From positions 45,692,501-45,756,500 of the forward strand of contig JAYKKI010000004.1 in assembly GCA_039881145.1 (NCBI GenBank): a stretch of 64,000 nt of DNA, in the 5' to 3' direction. Below are positions 52,957 through 63,430 of this stretch, piece by piece. A program made the translations under genes and the position numbers. The notes under the pieces were generated by a model. It was not told the DNA's origin. It saw only the letters and a list, made by a program, of their open reading frames with translations, and did no database searches. Within the stretch, counting starts at the first letter, position 1; each line of letters begins with the position of its first letter. The stretch comes from Druceiella hillmani (lineage: Eukaryota > Arthropoda > Insecta > Lepidoptera > Hepialidae).

Positions 52957-54720
52957 TCAATTCCAGGAATAGTTTCCTGTTTTGAATTTTGCTTTGAATG
53001 AACACACCTGAATACAATATTTAGTAGGATTCCTACGGCATACAAATCTTCTACTTTTAAATAATAAATACAAAGAAATTAAAGCTACAATAACATAGGT
53101 AAGAGATGGATAAGGAAAACTATATTTCTGCAAATGAGAAGTATTTTCGAGTTTTTCTAAATCATTTTCAAAATGGTTGAGATGAATGCTAGCTTTCAAG
53201 AGAGAGTCAATATTATTATTACTAGTTAATTTAAAGAAAGGAAAATGAGGTAATGTTTTTTTTAATTCTTGATCTTTTGCAACAATCGTCATCAATTAGA
53301 TTTAAGTTTGAAATAAAATTAGTAAAATCAGAAATGTAAATCTTTGCAATTTTTGGGCAATTGAATTATGCCTGTACCGATTAGTATTTTATCGTAATTA
53401 TAAGATCAAAATCACAACTAATATGCATCTTACTAGGTTCTGATTGAACATATATCCATATATAATTACTTATTCTATGAAACAAAGCGATAGAACCATA
53501 TAACAGTTTATTTTTACAAAACTTTGGTAATTTGGTTAATATTGTTATTTCACACATATGATTAGCTATTGTAGAATAAACATTGTTTAATACACACAAA
53601 CCAAATACTTTCCACGTATCACTTTGAAACTACTAATGTCCTTGAACTGTGAATAAAACATGCGATCAGCTGTTATTGCCAGGTTTGGTGAAGAAGGGGC
53701 GATAAAAGCGTAAGCATCGGGTTTCATTATACATCGGATGTATAATTCGGAACTGGTAAAGGAACAACATTGTAAACATTAGAAAGGACAAGTGAGATCT
53801 TAATAACTATAATTTCTTTATTTTAATGGCATTAATATATTAATGTGGATAAATCAATTAATCCGTGAACATTTTGGAGTGTAACAGAAATTGGTAAACT
53901 ATAATGTTTATGTAAATTACTTTTATATTGTTCTAATTAATTTTACTATTCCAAATTTTCTACAACTATAGCATAGAACTTAGTATAGTAGAGTGAACTA
54001 TATTCATTTTACTAAACAAGATAGCATTATTCGCATCATCGATATCAAAAGTTAAGCTAATTATAATACTTTGAATGTAACTAAGTAAAGAATTTAATTG
54101 CGACTTAAGTTCTAACTTATCATTAGACAAGCTGAGCTGTTCAAAGGCTTTATTTCTAAAGTTTTATTTAATTTTACTCCATTATTATTATAGACATAGA
54201 ATTATTAAAATTAGAAACACTAATTTTAATTACATGAATATTATCTTTCGTCAAACGTGCATCTGACTGTACTTGTGCAATGGCGTCCGTGAAATTGTTA
54301 GCGTCATCAGAGTCTAAAGTTCCAAAGAATGTTTTCAGAATGGAATCACCAGCATTTAACCACACGTTTTGTGCGTTTTGGTATATTACTAGAGATGAGA
54401 TGTGATGTAGAATACATCTTTTTAATATTGTTTTCATATTAACTTCTTAAGGGATTTATGAAATTAGAAAAATCGACTTTAATTTGAGAAGAGGTGTGGG
54501 AGTTACAAAAATACGTGTTTTATTAACGTAGTAATCTATTTTATCTAAATGTGGTTGGATGTGCTCAATATTGAGGTATTTTATCACATTCCACTTATCG
54601 TTCGAGAACTTAACATCCAGTAGTTGATCGAAATAGAGACCCGGACTTCCGGTTATAAGTGAGACGAAACGACTGGTGTATAACGCTTGGGGCTATCTGT
54701 GAATGAATGAAAGCGTCAGC
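52957..54720 (-). pseudogene. env: Errantivirus env (fusion-protein-like), broken
   Basis: Several minus-strand fragments in different frames lie downstream of pol. The N-terminal fragment (about 54665-54540) overlaps or closely follows the pol end, as in gypsy-type elements. A middle fragment (54437-54174) contains FFGTLDSDD followed by a helical stretch. This resembles the region after the cleavage site of insect errantiviral and baculovirus F-type envelope proteins. A C-terminal fragment (53295-52957) carries one hydrophobic segment of about 20 residues followed by a basic cytoplasmic tail, as expected of a membrane anchor. Frameshifts and stops between about 54170 and 53300 break the frame. 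The assignment rests on position, domain order and the membrane anchor. It is not functional. Confidence 0.7.
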
Positions 54721-55629
54721 TTTAGGATTCAGTTGCGGGTTTGATTTCATAGTAATAGGGACGTATATGTTTTCTGTTTACGAGTACTGTTACAGTATGA
54801 TTACTGTTTATCTTAATGATTGTGTATGGAACTTTCCAATTGGGGACAGTGCTTTGTTTTGTTTGTAATGGCAACTGAGTTACCAACGTCATGAGTTAGG
54901 GGTTTAGTGTGCTTATCATAATATTGTTTAGAATGTTCTTTGGAAATAGAAATATTCTGTGGACCTTTTTGTCTGCTATAGTATAATCTATGATTCAGTC
55001 TGCGAATATAATCCGTATAAATATTTTGTTCAAGTGTATCGATGGATTTAAGTTCAAATGGACAATAACTTGTTGTTAAATGGACATTTGAGTTATAGGA
55101 TAAGCGTCCCAAGTATGTTGATTTTCGTTTATATATGATCTTAGGTATCCTTTAAGAGTTGCATGGCTTCTTTTCAAGGCTCCACAAGGTTGCGGATGGT
55201 AGGGACTTGAAAATATGTATTTAATACCGAATAGCCTATCTAACTGTTTAAACACATCAGAAAAAAATTAATTCCTTGGTCGGTAACGATCATTCTGGAG
55301 ATTCTGATATGAGACATAAAATAAACAAGATGTTGCGCTGTTTCTTTAGTGGAACATGTGGACACAGGATAAGCCTGAGAATACTTTGTCAAGTCATCTT
55401 GAAGAGTTAGAATGAATTTGTATTTATTATGATGAGTTTCAGGAAGTGGATCGACAAGATGTAAAAATAGTTTTTCATTGGGCCTATATGCAGAGATTGT
55501 TATGATCATAGGAGCTCGGTTTATTTGACGAAGTGGCTTGTTGATCTGGCAAGCTTTGCAATTTTTTACATAAAATTTTATGTCTTGGCACATGCGTTTC
55601 CACCAGTACACAAATTTTAGACTTTGATA

Positions 55630-56946
55630 CAGGATGTCCAGTGGCATATTTCAATGTTTGAAAAATTAAAAAAAAACTACACCTCTAATACAAAATAGGT
55701 TTATTTCAGCTTTATAATAACAAATGCGGATTTAATTTTTTAAAAACCACGTTTTGAGTATAGACACACTCTTCGAGTCTAGCACGCATGTTTTCAAAAA
55801 CGCGTTTGCAGAGCGACTGGGGTATCCTACTGACTTCGGCTCGAATATTTTCTTTAAGTTGTGTCACAGTGCTCGATTTTGTTTTATAAACAACGGATTT
55901 TAAGTATCCCCATAAGAAAAAGTCACATGGGCTTAAATCGGGTGACCTAGGTGGCCACGGTATGGTACCGTTTAGGGATACGTTTTCTTCTGGAAATAAC
56001 TGCCGCACTGCATTCATGGACACATTAGCAGTGTGAGCTGTGGCCCCGTCCTGTTGGAACCATGTGTTTTGGTTGAAGGATGGACTCTTCTGTAGTTGTC
56101 TATTCTGTAGTCTACTCTGAAAAAGTCATTTAACATCTGGGCATATCTCTCCGAATTCACAGTTACAGTTTGGCCACGTTGATTTTCAAAGAATTAAGGG
56201 CCTATGATTGCAGATGCAGACATGGCACACCAGACTGTTATTTTAGGCTTATGTAAAGGCTCTTGATGCATTTGTCTTGGGTTGTGGACATCCCAGTAAC
56301 GAAAGTTCTGCTTATTCACATATCCTCCAATGTGAAAGTGAGCTTCGTTACTAAAGAATATGTTGCCTATCCGGGTAGCAGTACGAAATCTCAACAACAT
56401 CACCTCAGCGTAAATTTTTCTTAATTCAAAGTCAGAATCGTGTAAACCTTGAACAATTTGAATTTTCTATGGATGAAAATTAAGCTTTCTTCGCATTATT
56501 ACCTGTAAAGTTGATTTCGGAATTCCCAATATCGATGAACGTGTAAGCAGTGATAAACGGGGATTTTCAACGACAGAAACCATAACACGCTCGACATTTT
56601 CATCCGTGGCTACCAATGGTGTAGGTCCTGGCCTGGGCCTATTGATTGTTGATCCTGTAGCTCTGAACCTTGCTACCCATGACTGAATGAGGTTGATCGA
56701 TGGTCCATCACGTAATCGACAAATACTGTAACGATTATTAAATCGACGGCGTGCTACAGACAGCAAAAATCCACTTGAAATGTACGCCTCGACGGTAAAA
56801 GCGCGGTGCTCTCCACTCCACTGTTCCATGACTACTAAAATATCCGCACCGCTTGCGCTTTTAACAACGCCCCCAGCGGTCCTCTTATGTGTTGCGCTCA
56901 GAAACTATGTTTGTTCAAACTTTGAAATCTGCCACTGAACAACCTG
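55630..56946 (-). mobile_element. Mariner-type transposon (DD41D) inserted in integrase
   Basis: The element is 1317 bp with terminal inverted repeats of about 37 bp that begin CAGG(A/T)TGT(C/T)CAGTGGCA. It is flanked by TA at 55628-55629 and 56947-56948, the target duplication of the IS630-Tc1-mariner superfamily. It carries one transposase relic on the minus strand. The flanks outside the TAs are the zinc-binding and core parts of the errantivirus integrase, which shows the insertion directly. Confidence 0.93.
55712..56829 (-). pseudogene. Mariner DD41D transposase relic (element 1)
   Basis: The reading spans about 372 codons, a usual length for this family. The N-terminal part (56829-56470) holds the paired helix-turn-helix region, including SWVARFRATGS and a proline/arginine-rich link. 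The catalytic part has FSNEAHFHIGG, where the first catalytic Asp is replaced by Asn, and VWCAMSASAIIGP. The second Asp is intact in WFQQDGATAHTA (codon 56050-56048), and the third is in SPDLSPCDFFLWGY (codon 55924-55922), exactly 41 residues later. Lesions are a TAG at 56467-56469, a TAA at 56194-56196 and a frameshift near 56100. The enzyme would move DNA by cut and paste, but this copy is dead. Confidence 0.92.
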
Positions 56947-57472
56947 TACATTCGAGAAATTCCCAGGGGTGACCAGCACTTGGTGAGTCATGACTTCTCT
57001 TACGGATTCTTTTAACTTCGTCAGGGTTAGAATGGGATATAGAATTATGACAAATGTTTATTTTAGTACCTGAATTGAAATGGGAAATTGAATATATTGT
57101 ATATTTTTGTGAATGAAATTTTATTTTAAGGGACAGTGAAATCGGAAATAGCAAATTCTTTTTCTTCTATATACCAATATTGAATCATGTCTCTGTATTT
57201 TCTTAATATATTAAATATATCTTTGTAATTAAATTCGTTGAAATCTTTGTAATTAAACTCGTAGAAAAATATGTGATGTATATTTTTCATTCGGGGAGGA
57301 ATAGTAGGTATTGAGTTCAAGCTCAATCTCGCGAACATCTGGTTGACTAGTAGAGGCTTCTAATATATCGTGACAATAGGGTATCGATTCATCTAAATCT
57401 ACACCTCTCGGATAGACTATAAGTTTACACTTGGCTTTTAATAAGGACTTATTGTGTTCTTGATTTTTTGTA

Positions 57473-58160
57473 TCATATGAGGCGGTAGACTGTCTTGAAT
57501 TTATAGATATTTCTCATATGTTTCTGAGACTCATTGTTCACGGAATGAGACGGATTGTAGACAAGTGAAATAAAATCATTGTTAGAGTCGGCATGTTGGT
57601 TATTAATATTTATAGGAAAACGAGAGAGCACATCTGCGTTACAGTTTAATTTACCTTGTTTATACATCATATCATAATTACACTCTTCCAATTTTATTCG
57701 CCAACGTGTTAGCCTAGAGCCAGGATCCTTGATATTGAGTAACCACGTCAAAGTACGATGATCTGTTACGATCTTGAAAGAACGACAAAAAAGATAGGGA
57801 CGGAATATTTTTAAGCCGGATATAATGACTAAGAGTTTTCAATTGTAGAGTAGTTGCCTTCAGATTTATTTAGAGTTCGAGATGCGTAGGCTATCGGTTT
57901 ATCTTTACCGATTTCGCCTTGAGATAGTATAGCTCCTACAACATAGTTTGAGGCGTCCGTTGTTAGCACGAAGGGTTTAGTAAAATCAGGATACTGGAGA
58001 AGAGGAGCAGTGGTTAATTTAGTTTTATAGAGATTAAATGATTTTTCTTGTTCAGAGGACCAATGGAATTCAGCGTCCTTTTTTTAGGAGTGACGTGACG
58101 TTTCGTAATTTTTGAAAAGTTCTCGATAAATCGTCGATAGTAACCGAGTAGGCCTGAAAA
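57473..58160 (-). pseudogene. pol: Errantivirus RT end and RNase H
   Basis: Minus-strand translation gives LLGYYRRFI (about 58155-58125), the end of the gypsy RT thumb region. After a small frameshift come FVLTTDASNYVVGAIL and KPIAYASRTLNKSEGNYS (57975-57850), which form the RNase H core with its catalytic Asp. A TDHRTLTWLLN segment (57765-57735) and KLNCNADVLSRFP (57650-57610) close the domain. The upstream RT fingers and palm, including the catalytic YxDD motif, and the protease are absent. Only about 320 bp of unrecognisable sequence lies between here and the gag zinc knuckle. It is not functional. Confidence 0.9.
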
Positions 58161-58379
58161 AGATTTTATATAAGATTCAGTGAAACTAGTAGATTTTTTA
58201 TGCGATTTAGTATTAGATTCTACATACGATAGTTGTACTTAGATAGTACTTAATGCAGGATTAGTTTTAGAATTTGAGTACCTAATATTTCGGGACTACG
58301 ACGGCACGAATGCGTAAACCGATTATTTAGTTTAAAGTCTGCTCGAGAAGTCTGCTCGAGGACATTATCAGTTAGTTTG

Positions 58380-58954
58380 TATTTTTTTGATAATTGGGGA
58401 TAGTTGATATGGTATTGAGGTTGATCATTATTATATTTTGAATAGTTCGCTAATTTGGAATTATTATAAGCGCGTTTACGGCATTCCGAAATATTATGTC
58501 CTATATTTTTACAGTACTTGCAAACAACTGAATTATTATTTCGAATGTTATTAGGATGAAAGAAATAATTAAATAGCGGTTTACGTGAAGGTTGATGTTT
58601 ATTATTATGAACTGATTTTTTTAATTTATTTCGGTTTCGGCAATCGAAATAAATATAAAAAATTAGCTAGTATTAATGCCTATTGAACTACGGATTCATT
58701 GATTTGTTGTTTAAAGGATTTAATTTCTAGAAACAAATGATTACAGTGATTCCTTTCGCCGAAATTTTGTTTTAGAGAAGAACTTATGTCTTTGAATTTT
58801 TCAAAAACTCGATTCGAGCTAACAATTTGAACTTTGCTTTTGAGCCGGGAAAACATGTATTTAAGTAACAAATCCTTTTGGCTTTCGGATGCTATGTCAA
58901 GCGCATTTTGGCAGTTAGTTAGAAATACTGATAATGTTTCACGTTTTCTTTTAA
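58380..58954 (-). pseudogene. gag: Errantivirus gag, C-terminal part
   Basis: The surviving reading starts at the Harbinger junction with ETLSVFLTNCQNALDIASES, continues through an open frame to a stop at 58680, and ends in a CCHC zinc knuckle. The knuckle is CKYCKNIGHNISEC (58522-58481), spacing Cys-X2-Cys-X4-His-X4-Cys, the nucleic-acid-binding motif of retroviral nucleocapsids. The N-terminus is missing upstream of the Harbinger insertion. Frames differ between the two segments. A 13-bp tandem repeat (AGTCTGCTCGAG twice) lies near 58337-58362 just downstream. Confidence 0.8.
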
Positions 58955-59007
58955 CGTGAATATGTGGGTACCTATCGTTTTATTATAATTATAAATGACA
59001 ACACAGC

Positions 59008-59568
59008 ATGGTTCTAATGGCTATAGTAGATGCCAGTTACCGATTCATATTGGCTGATTTTGGTACTAATGGAAGAATTTCTGATGGAAGTGTACTTCAG
59101 AACACCAAGTTTTTTGAAAAACTACAAAAAAATAAGCTGAAGATTCCAAACATAGAAAAAACCGGAAGTAGTTCTAGATGGTTTCCTTACGTATTTACGT
59201 AAAAAAAGTTTTCAATTATAGATTGTGTCATGCCAGACGTATTGTAGAAAATGCTTTTGGAATCTTGTCATCACGATTTCTTATATATAACACTAAAATT
59301 AACAAAGAGCCAGAGAACAACGGCCGCATTACAATCTTTAGTACCTTGCATCATTTTTTGATAGAACATGTACCAAATTGTTATACACCCTCGAAAAGTT
59401 TTTATCAAAACAATCAATACTGACACTGGCTCTATTATCGATTTAGAGCAAAGAAGTAGATTTGGAGCAAAGAAGTTAAAGAAATATCAGCAATGATGCA
59501 AAAAAAATTAGATTAGAATTTGGAAATTACTTTGTAAACGAGGAGAAGTATCATGGCAAGATAATTTC
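59008..59568 (+). pseudogene. PIF/Harbinger DDE transposase, internally deleted
   Basis: The first frame begins in mid-protein with VLMAIVDASYRF and continues with GTNGRISDGSV, which holds the second acidic residue of the DDE triad. A second frame resumes with VFNYRLCHARRIVENAFGIL, containing the glutamate in VENAF. The block normally found between these two, about 25 residues, is missing at about 59195. A C-terminal piece reading AKKIRLEFGNYF and then SWQDNFI in another frame ends near 59568. The first Asp and the whole N-terminal half are absent, so only about half of a usual transposase remains. Confidence 0.88.
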
Positions 59569-59628
59569 ATATAAGAAAAGTATTTTTTTGCTGGACAGTA
59601 AATTATATCGTGGCACTAAACAAGCGTT

Positions 59629-59935
59629 TTATTTAATTAAGTCATATTCATATTCCTCATCCAAACTGGACTTTGAGCAACAAGGAGTATCTTGATCTCC
59701 AAGGAAATTGAAAAGCTGAAAATACCATAATTGCGGTTTGTATACTTCTTCTTCAGATGCTCTTAAAGTAATGGATGCTTCATATTTATTTCTCTCCTTT
59801 CGGACGTTACTTCTCAATGTGTTTATTTTCTTTATGAAGTCATCTTTAGTTGCATTTGGTTCCGGTTAGTTTAGCTTATTTACAAGTTTTTCATAAGCCG
59901 CTGATTTTTTTAATTTTATCATGGTATTCTTTGTT
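59629..59935 (-). pseudogene. Harbinger-associated MADF-domain protein, partial
   Basis: On the minus strand the reading contains KKSAAYEKLVNKL, a stop, then KDDFIKKINTLRSNVRKERN and PQLWYFQLFNFLGDQDTP. This is the pattern of MADF/Myb-SANT-like DNA-binding proteins that accompany Harbinger transposases and are thought to help them reach DNA. It converges on the transposase from the other strand. The N-terminus is lost, and the sequence beyond 59935 runs into a palindrome at 59947-60013. A TAG or TAA codon and a probable A-run frameshift break it. Confidence 0.8.
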
Positions 59936-59946
59936 TTTTACTTGCT

Positions 59947-60013
59947 AAGGACACGGCATTGATTGATAGATTTCGATAATTTATCGAAATCTATCAATCA
60001 ATGCCGTGACCTT
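59947..60013. other. Palindrome, 33-bp arms, inside the Harbinger element
   Basis: Positions 59952-59979 and 59981-60008 are perfect 28-bp reverse complements around a single T, and pairing extends to 59947-60013 with one mismatch. It lies directly at the broken N-terminal end of the MADF frame and 56 bp from the second mariner. It looks like a snap-back duplication formed at a deletion. Confidence 0.9.
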
Positions 60014-60068
60014 CTAATATCATATTATATTTACAAGACATTGCGACGCAATCATAATTATAATAATA

Positions 60069-61323
60069 CAGGTTGGTTCAAAAGTCCGTTAACATTTGAA
60101 TCGGCAGCTGCGTCGAGCAGCGAGGAAGAGGGGGGGGGGGCGGCCAGGTACGGAATGTTAGAACAGCTCATGGGAATTTAGTGCTATGACATTATTCAAC
60201 AAGAAACAACGTGCGTTCTGCATACGCGAGTGCTATCGAAACAACGATTCCTCGACTCTAGCGCAACAAAAAAATTGTGTTCATTACAATATACGGCATA
60301 AAAATAAAGCTCCATCGATTAAATCGATTAAAAAATTGGCCTAGAATTTTTTAGAAACTGGTTTAACAACAGATCAACCACAACGTGGCGACCTAGAACA
60401 TTACAGGATCCCGAAAACATAGAGCTTGTAAGAGCGTCTGTTCGTGAACAACCTGGACTCTCTACTCGAAAGCGGTCTAGCGTCTTAAACATATCCAAAA
60501 CATCTTTAAACCGCATTTTACACAAGGGTTTATATATGCATCCGTACAAAATCCAAATGGTTCCGCAGTTAAAGGCTAAAGGTTATGCTCACAGGCTACA
60601 GTTTGCTAACAAAATGCTAGAGGTTCGCCAGCTTTAACCACATTTTTTTCAGACGAAGCCCACTTTCACCTAAATGAACATGTAAACAGACAAAACTGCA
60701 GATATTGGAGTGACACTAATCCGAAATTGAAGCATCAAAAACCCCTGCATTCACACAACGTTACTGTGTTGGCAGCTTTATCAGCAGGAGGTATTATTGG
60801 TCCATATTTTTATGTATATCAAAGAAGAAACGATCTTACAATGAATACAGGGCGGTATATTGCTATGCTACAGAACTTTTTTGCTCCAATACTTCAGGAC
60901 TTTGATGGTTTTAATCAACGATAGTGGTTTCAGCAACATGGGGCAACATGCCACACTTCCAACGACTCTTTAAGTGCAGTTCGCGAAATTTTCGGTCAAA
61001 AAGATATATCCAAAAGAGGTAACCATAACTGGGCACTTCGTAGCCCGGACTTATCCCCAATGGATTTTTTCCTTTGGAATTAAAGGCTCATATTCGTGAG
61101 GAAATGCAAAAGATTTTCCGAAACACTTGTCAGTCGGTCATTGAAAATTTCCATTCCAAGTTGCAGCAGTGTCAAAAAAATGAAGAAACGCATATGGAGG
61201 ATGTGATTTTTTAGAAATGAAATCCCAAATTATGTACTTTCAGATTAAATAAACATTTTTCCTTTCATATAACTAGTTTTTTTATCATCGTATGAAATGT
61301 TAACGGACTTTTGGACTTTGTTA
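60069..61323 (+). mobile_element. Mariner-type transposon (DD41D), second copy family
   Basis: The left TIR, CAGGTTGGTTCAAAAGTCCG (60069-60088), continues with TTAACATTT. The right end carries the inverse, AAATGTTAACGGACTTTTGG (61295-61314), with a diverged outermost 11 bp. TA precedes the left end (60067-60068), and a TA is available just after the right end. The right boundary is uncertain by a few bases. It contains one transposase relic. Its TIR and protein differ from the mariner at 55630, so it belongs to another lineage. The 5' leader is CpG-rich with a run of ten G near 60131. Confidence 0.88.
60186..61214 (+). pseudogene. Mariner DD41D transposase relic (element 2)
   Basis: The reading starts at ATG 60186 with KKQRAFCIRECYRNNDS, a typical N-terminal helix-turn-helix start. 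After a frameshift it passes through SLNRILHKG, the end of the DNA-binding region. The first catalytic Asp is present in FFSDEAHFH (60652-60654). VTVLAALSAGGIIGPYF follows. The second catalytic position is His, not Asp, in QQHGATCH (60937-60939). The third is Asp in SPDLSPMDFFLW (61063-61065), giving the same 41-residue spacing as element 1. A TAG at 60922-60924, frameshifts before about 60480 and near 61080, and the Asp-to-His change make it inactive. Confidence 0.9.
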
Positions 61324-63408
61324 TTACAACAATACGCAGGCGACGACGCGATCTGTTTCCCTCTATTTCTATTGATTAGTACGTTTTCTTCGATCCAAAT
61401 AGCTCAAAGTTCCCACATTTGAAATTTTCTTAACAATACAACAGAATATGGGTATATCCCCACAAATAATATTTTTCTGACGTGTAATTATTCGATGAAT
61501 CTCATGGAAAAGTAGATGTGAGTATTGTTTGTGAATATAAAAGTATTTATAGTGGAATACATTTAACAATCACCCGAAATAAAATTAACTCCGCTTCTGT
61601 GATATAAATCTGGTGAGTTTTTCATTTCCGTTCAAATGGAGTTTATCTACGCAGTCGAAACAAATAAGTCGAGAACTGTAATTGTTTGAAAGCAAATGCG
61701 ACTTGGTAAAAGCTAAATTGGTTCGCACACGCGTGAGGAAGTTTATTTTTTAATTCCGCTATCGTCTCCATGTCATCGAACACGGGTGTGAAATTTATTT
61801 TGAAATTATTGTCTCTATTTTTTAAATTCCATATGTAGTTGCATTAAATTACAATAGTTCAAAAGACTTATATTAATTTTAATTTTTGCATTTTGTACCT
61901 CAATATTTAAAAATAACGGAACCCGCTTAAGTTAATCCCATGAGGATTACCACCCACCCATCTATCTATAGATTACCGATATTGACTCAATTAGCAATTT
62001 TACGAAGAAACTTGAAATTTAGCATAGTGATGGAGTATATTAACCTGCATATAAATACACCTTTATGATTAACGTATAAATATTTAGATTGAAAATTTAT
62101 CTTGCTTGTTTGATATTAAATAAAAATGAATTTATAAGAATTCTAAAATTACTTTATACTGAAAATAATTTTGGAATTATTATAATTAGCTTCAGAAACG
62201 TGGTTCGTTATTTTCACTTTGTTTTATTTTTTTATTATGAATAAACTTTTTTTGTTTCGTTGTACTATCCTCCACATTCACTTTTTCTAAACATAATGAA
62301 AAAAACAAACTAATGGTACTTACTTTATGATTGCCTTATGAGTAGCTTCGTAATATAAAAGGAAGTCAATCTTTACTGTGTTTCGACACGGATTGGCTCT
62401 ATTTTCCAAGTTCAATTTATTTTAGAAGCTCTTATTGAAATGAATAAATGGGCTAAAATATTCATATATTTCTTTGCATAAAACATTAGTTGCTATCGAT
62501 CAAGTTCTGTATTTAACAACCATAATAATCGATCTTGTTTTGACACGAAGAACTTGTGTGATACAATCTATCGGAATATCGTTTATGTCACTGATCATTG
62601 ACAAATGACATTCTTCAACAACATGAAAGCGTGTCGCTGTCGATTTTAAATCATAATTTTCAAAGGAATTAATCGACTTGAATTAGTAAAAATTCCCTGT
62701 TACCGGTAGAAATGTAATTAGGGTAATAACAGTTTGAAACCATTGTTACCAAGCTGCTTAAGATGGCAGGATTTTCAATCCAATTAAATCCTTGATTGGT
62801 TCAATATAAATATACATATAAATATTTAAAAATAAATTCTTTTTAGTTCAATCAAATGGCCAATACATAGATCAGCCTTGCATATTGTATAGTCGAAATG
62901 AACTTATTTTTGGCAATTTAGTTTTCAGGATGCTACTTCTCATATATGGTATGTATGGTATGAATTAGTGGAGCAACCGTTAGTTTCATGATAGTTACTT
63001 TCAACTTTTATTAATAATTTCGCCATATATCAGTAATAATAACCATTTTATGAACCATAACAAATAAAATCATTCTAAAAAAGTAATTGAAATGCTCCAC
63101 CAACTTGTATATTTCCAATTTTTTGGACAAATTATTTTAGAAATTTTTATATATATTTTTTTTATTTTTATGAATTTTACAATGCATTTTACGACACTCG
63201 AGACTAGTTATTCATAAACTTTATGTTAATGGAAAATAAACCAAGCGGTATTATTTAGCGTGACACTAATACGGTAATATTTTTAACAATTTCTTAATTT
63301 ACCACTTAATATTTTTGTTTTTATCTCCCACGACTTTTCATAAATTGAGCAATTTTTTTGTTTTATTTACTTTATTACTCATAAAAATAATGACAATTGT
63401 ATAATAAA
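61324..63408. other. Remainder of the Harbinger element, nothing recognised
   Basis: About 2.1 kb between the second mariner and the right Harbinger TIR. I see no conserved protein motif. It should hold subterminal and perhaps 3' regions of the element or further unrecognised insertions. Confidence 0.55.
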
Positions 63409-63430
63409 ATAGGTACCCACATATTCACGT

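Larger units (their letters stand above)
54722..57340 (-). pseudogene. pol: Errantivirus integrase and pol linker, split by a mariner
   Basis: A linker follows RNase H (57338-57126, with a 24-bp internal duplication). Then come the zinc-binding histidines (codons at 56990-56992 and 56969-56971). The reading resumes beyond the mariner with the paired cysteines in NCKACQ near 55550. The catalytic core follows. The position of the first Asp reads His (55459-55461, in LFLHLVDPL). The second Asp is present in VTDQG (55279-55281). The position of the glutamate reads Lys (55172-55174, in GALKRSH). The C-terminal part runs to a stop at 54722-54724. The flanks of the mariner are also one frame apart, so the frame was broken independently of that insertion. 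It is inactive by several lesions. Confidence 0.85.
52900..58954 (-). mobile_element. Errantivirus-type Ty3/gypsy element with env, decayed
   Basis: On the minus strand the interval carries, in order, gag with a CCHC knuckle, the end of reverse transcriptase, RNase H, integrase and an env-like frame with a membrane anchor. That is the gene order of insect endogenous retroviruses of the gypsy/errantivirus group. A mariner interrupts the integrase, and a Harbinger-like element sits at the 5' edge of the surviving gag. The protease and most of the RT palm are deleted between gag and the RT end. Many stops and frameshifts are present, and integrase catalytic residues are substituted. LTRs were not identified. 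It cannot encode functional products. Confidence 0.9.
58954..63430 (+). mobile_element. PIF/Harbinger-like DNA transposon, decayed
   Basis: The left end, ACGTGAATATGTGGGTACCT (58954-58973), is matched by its reverse complement at the right end (63411-63430), and similarity continues for about 20 bp inward with small gaps. The flanks read TTAA at both ends, so the target duplication is TTA or TTAA and cannot be resolved, because the site overlaps the palindromic end. Inside are a transposase relic (plus) and a MADF-type second ORF (minus) in tail-to-tail layout, the usual organisation of this superfamily. The transposase N-terminus is deleted immediately after the left TIR. A mariner occupies 60069 to about 61323. 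Confidence 0.8.
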
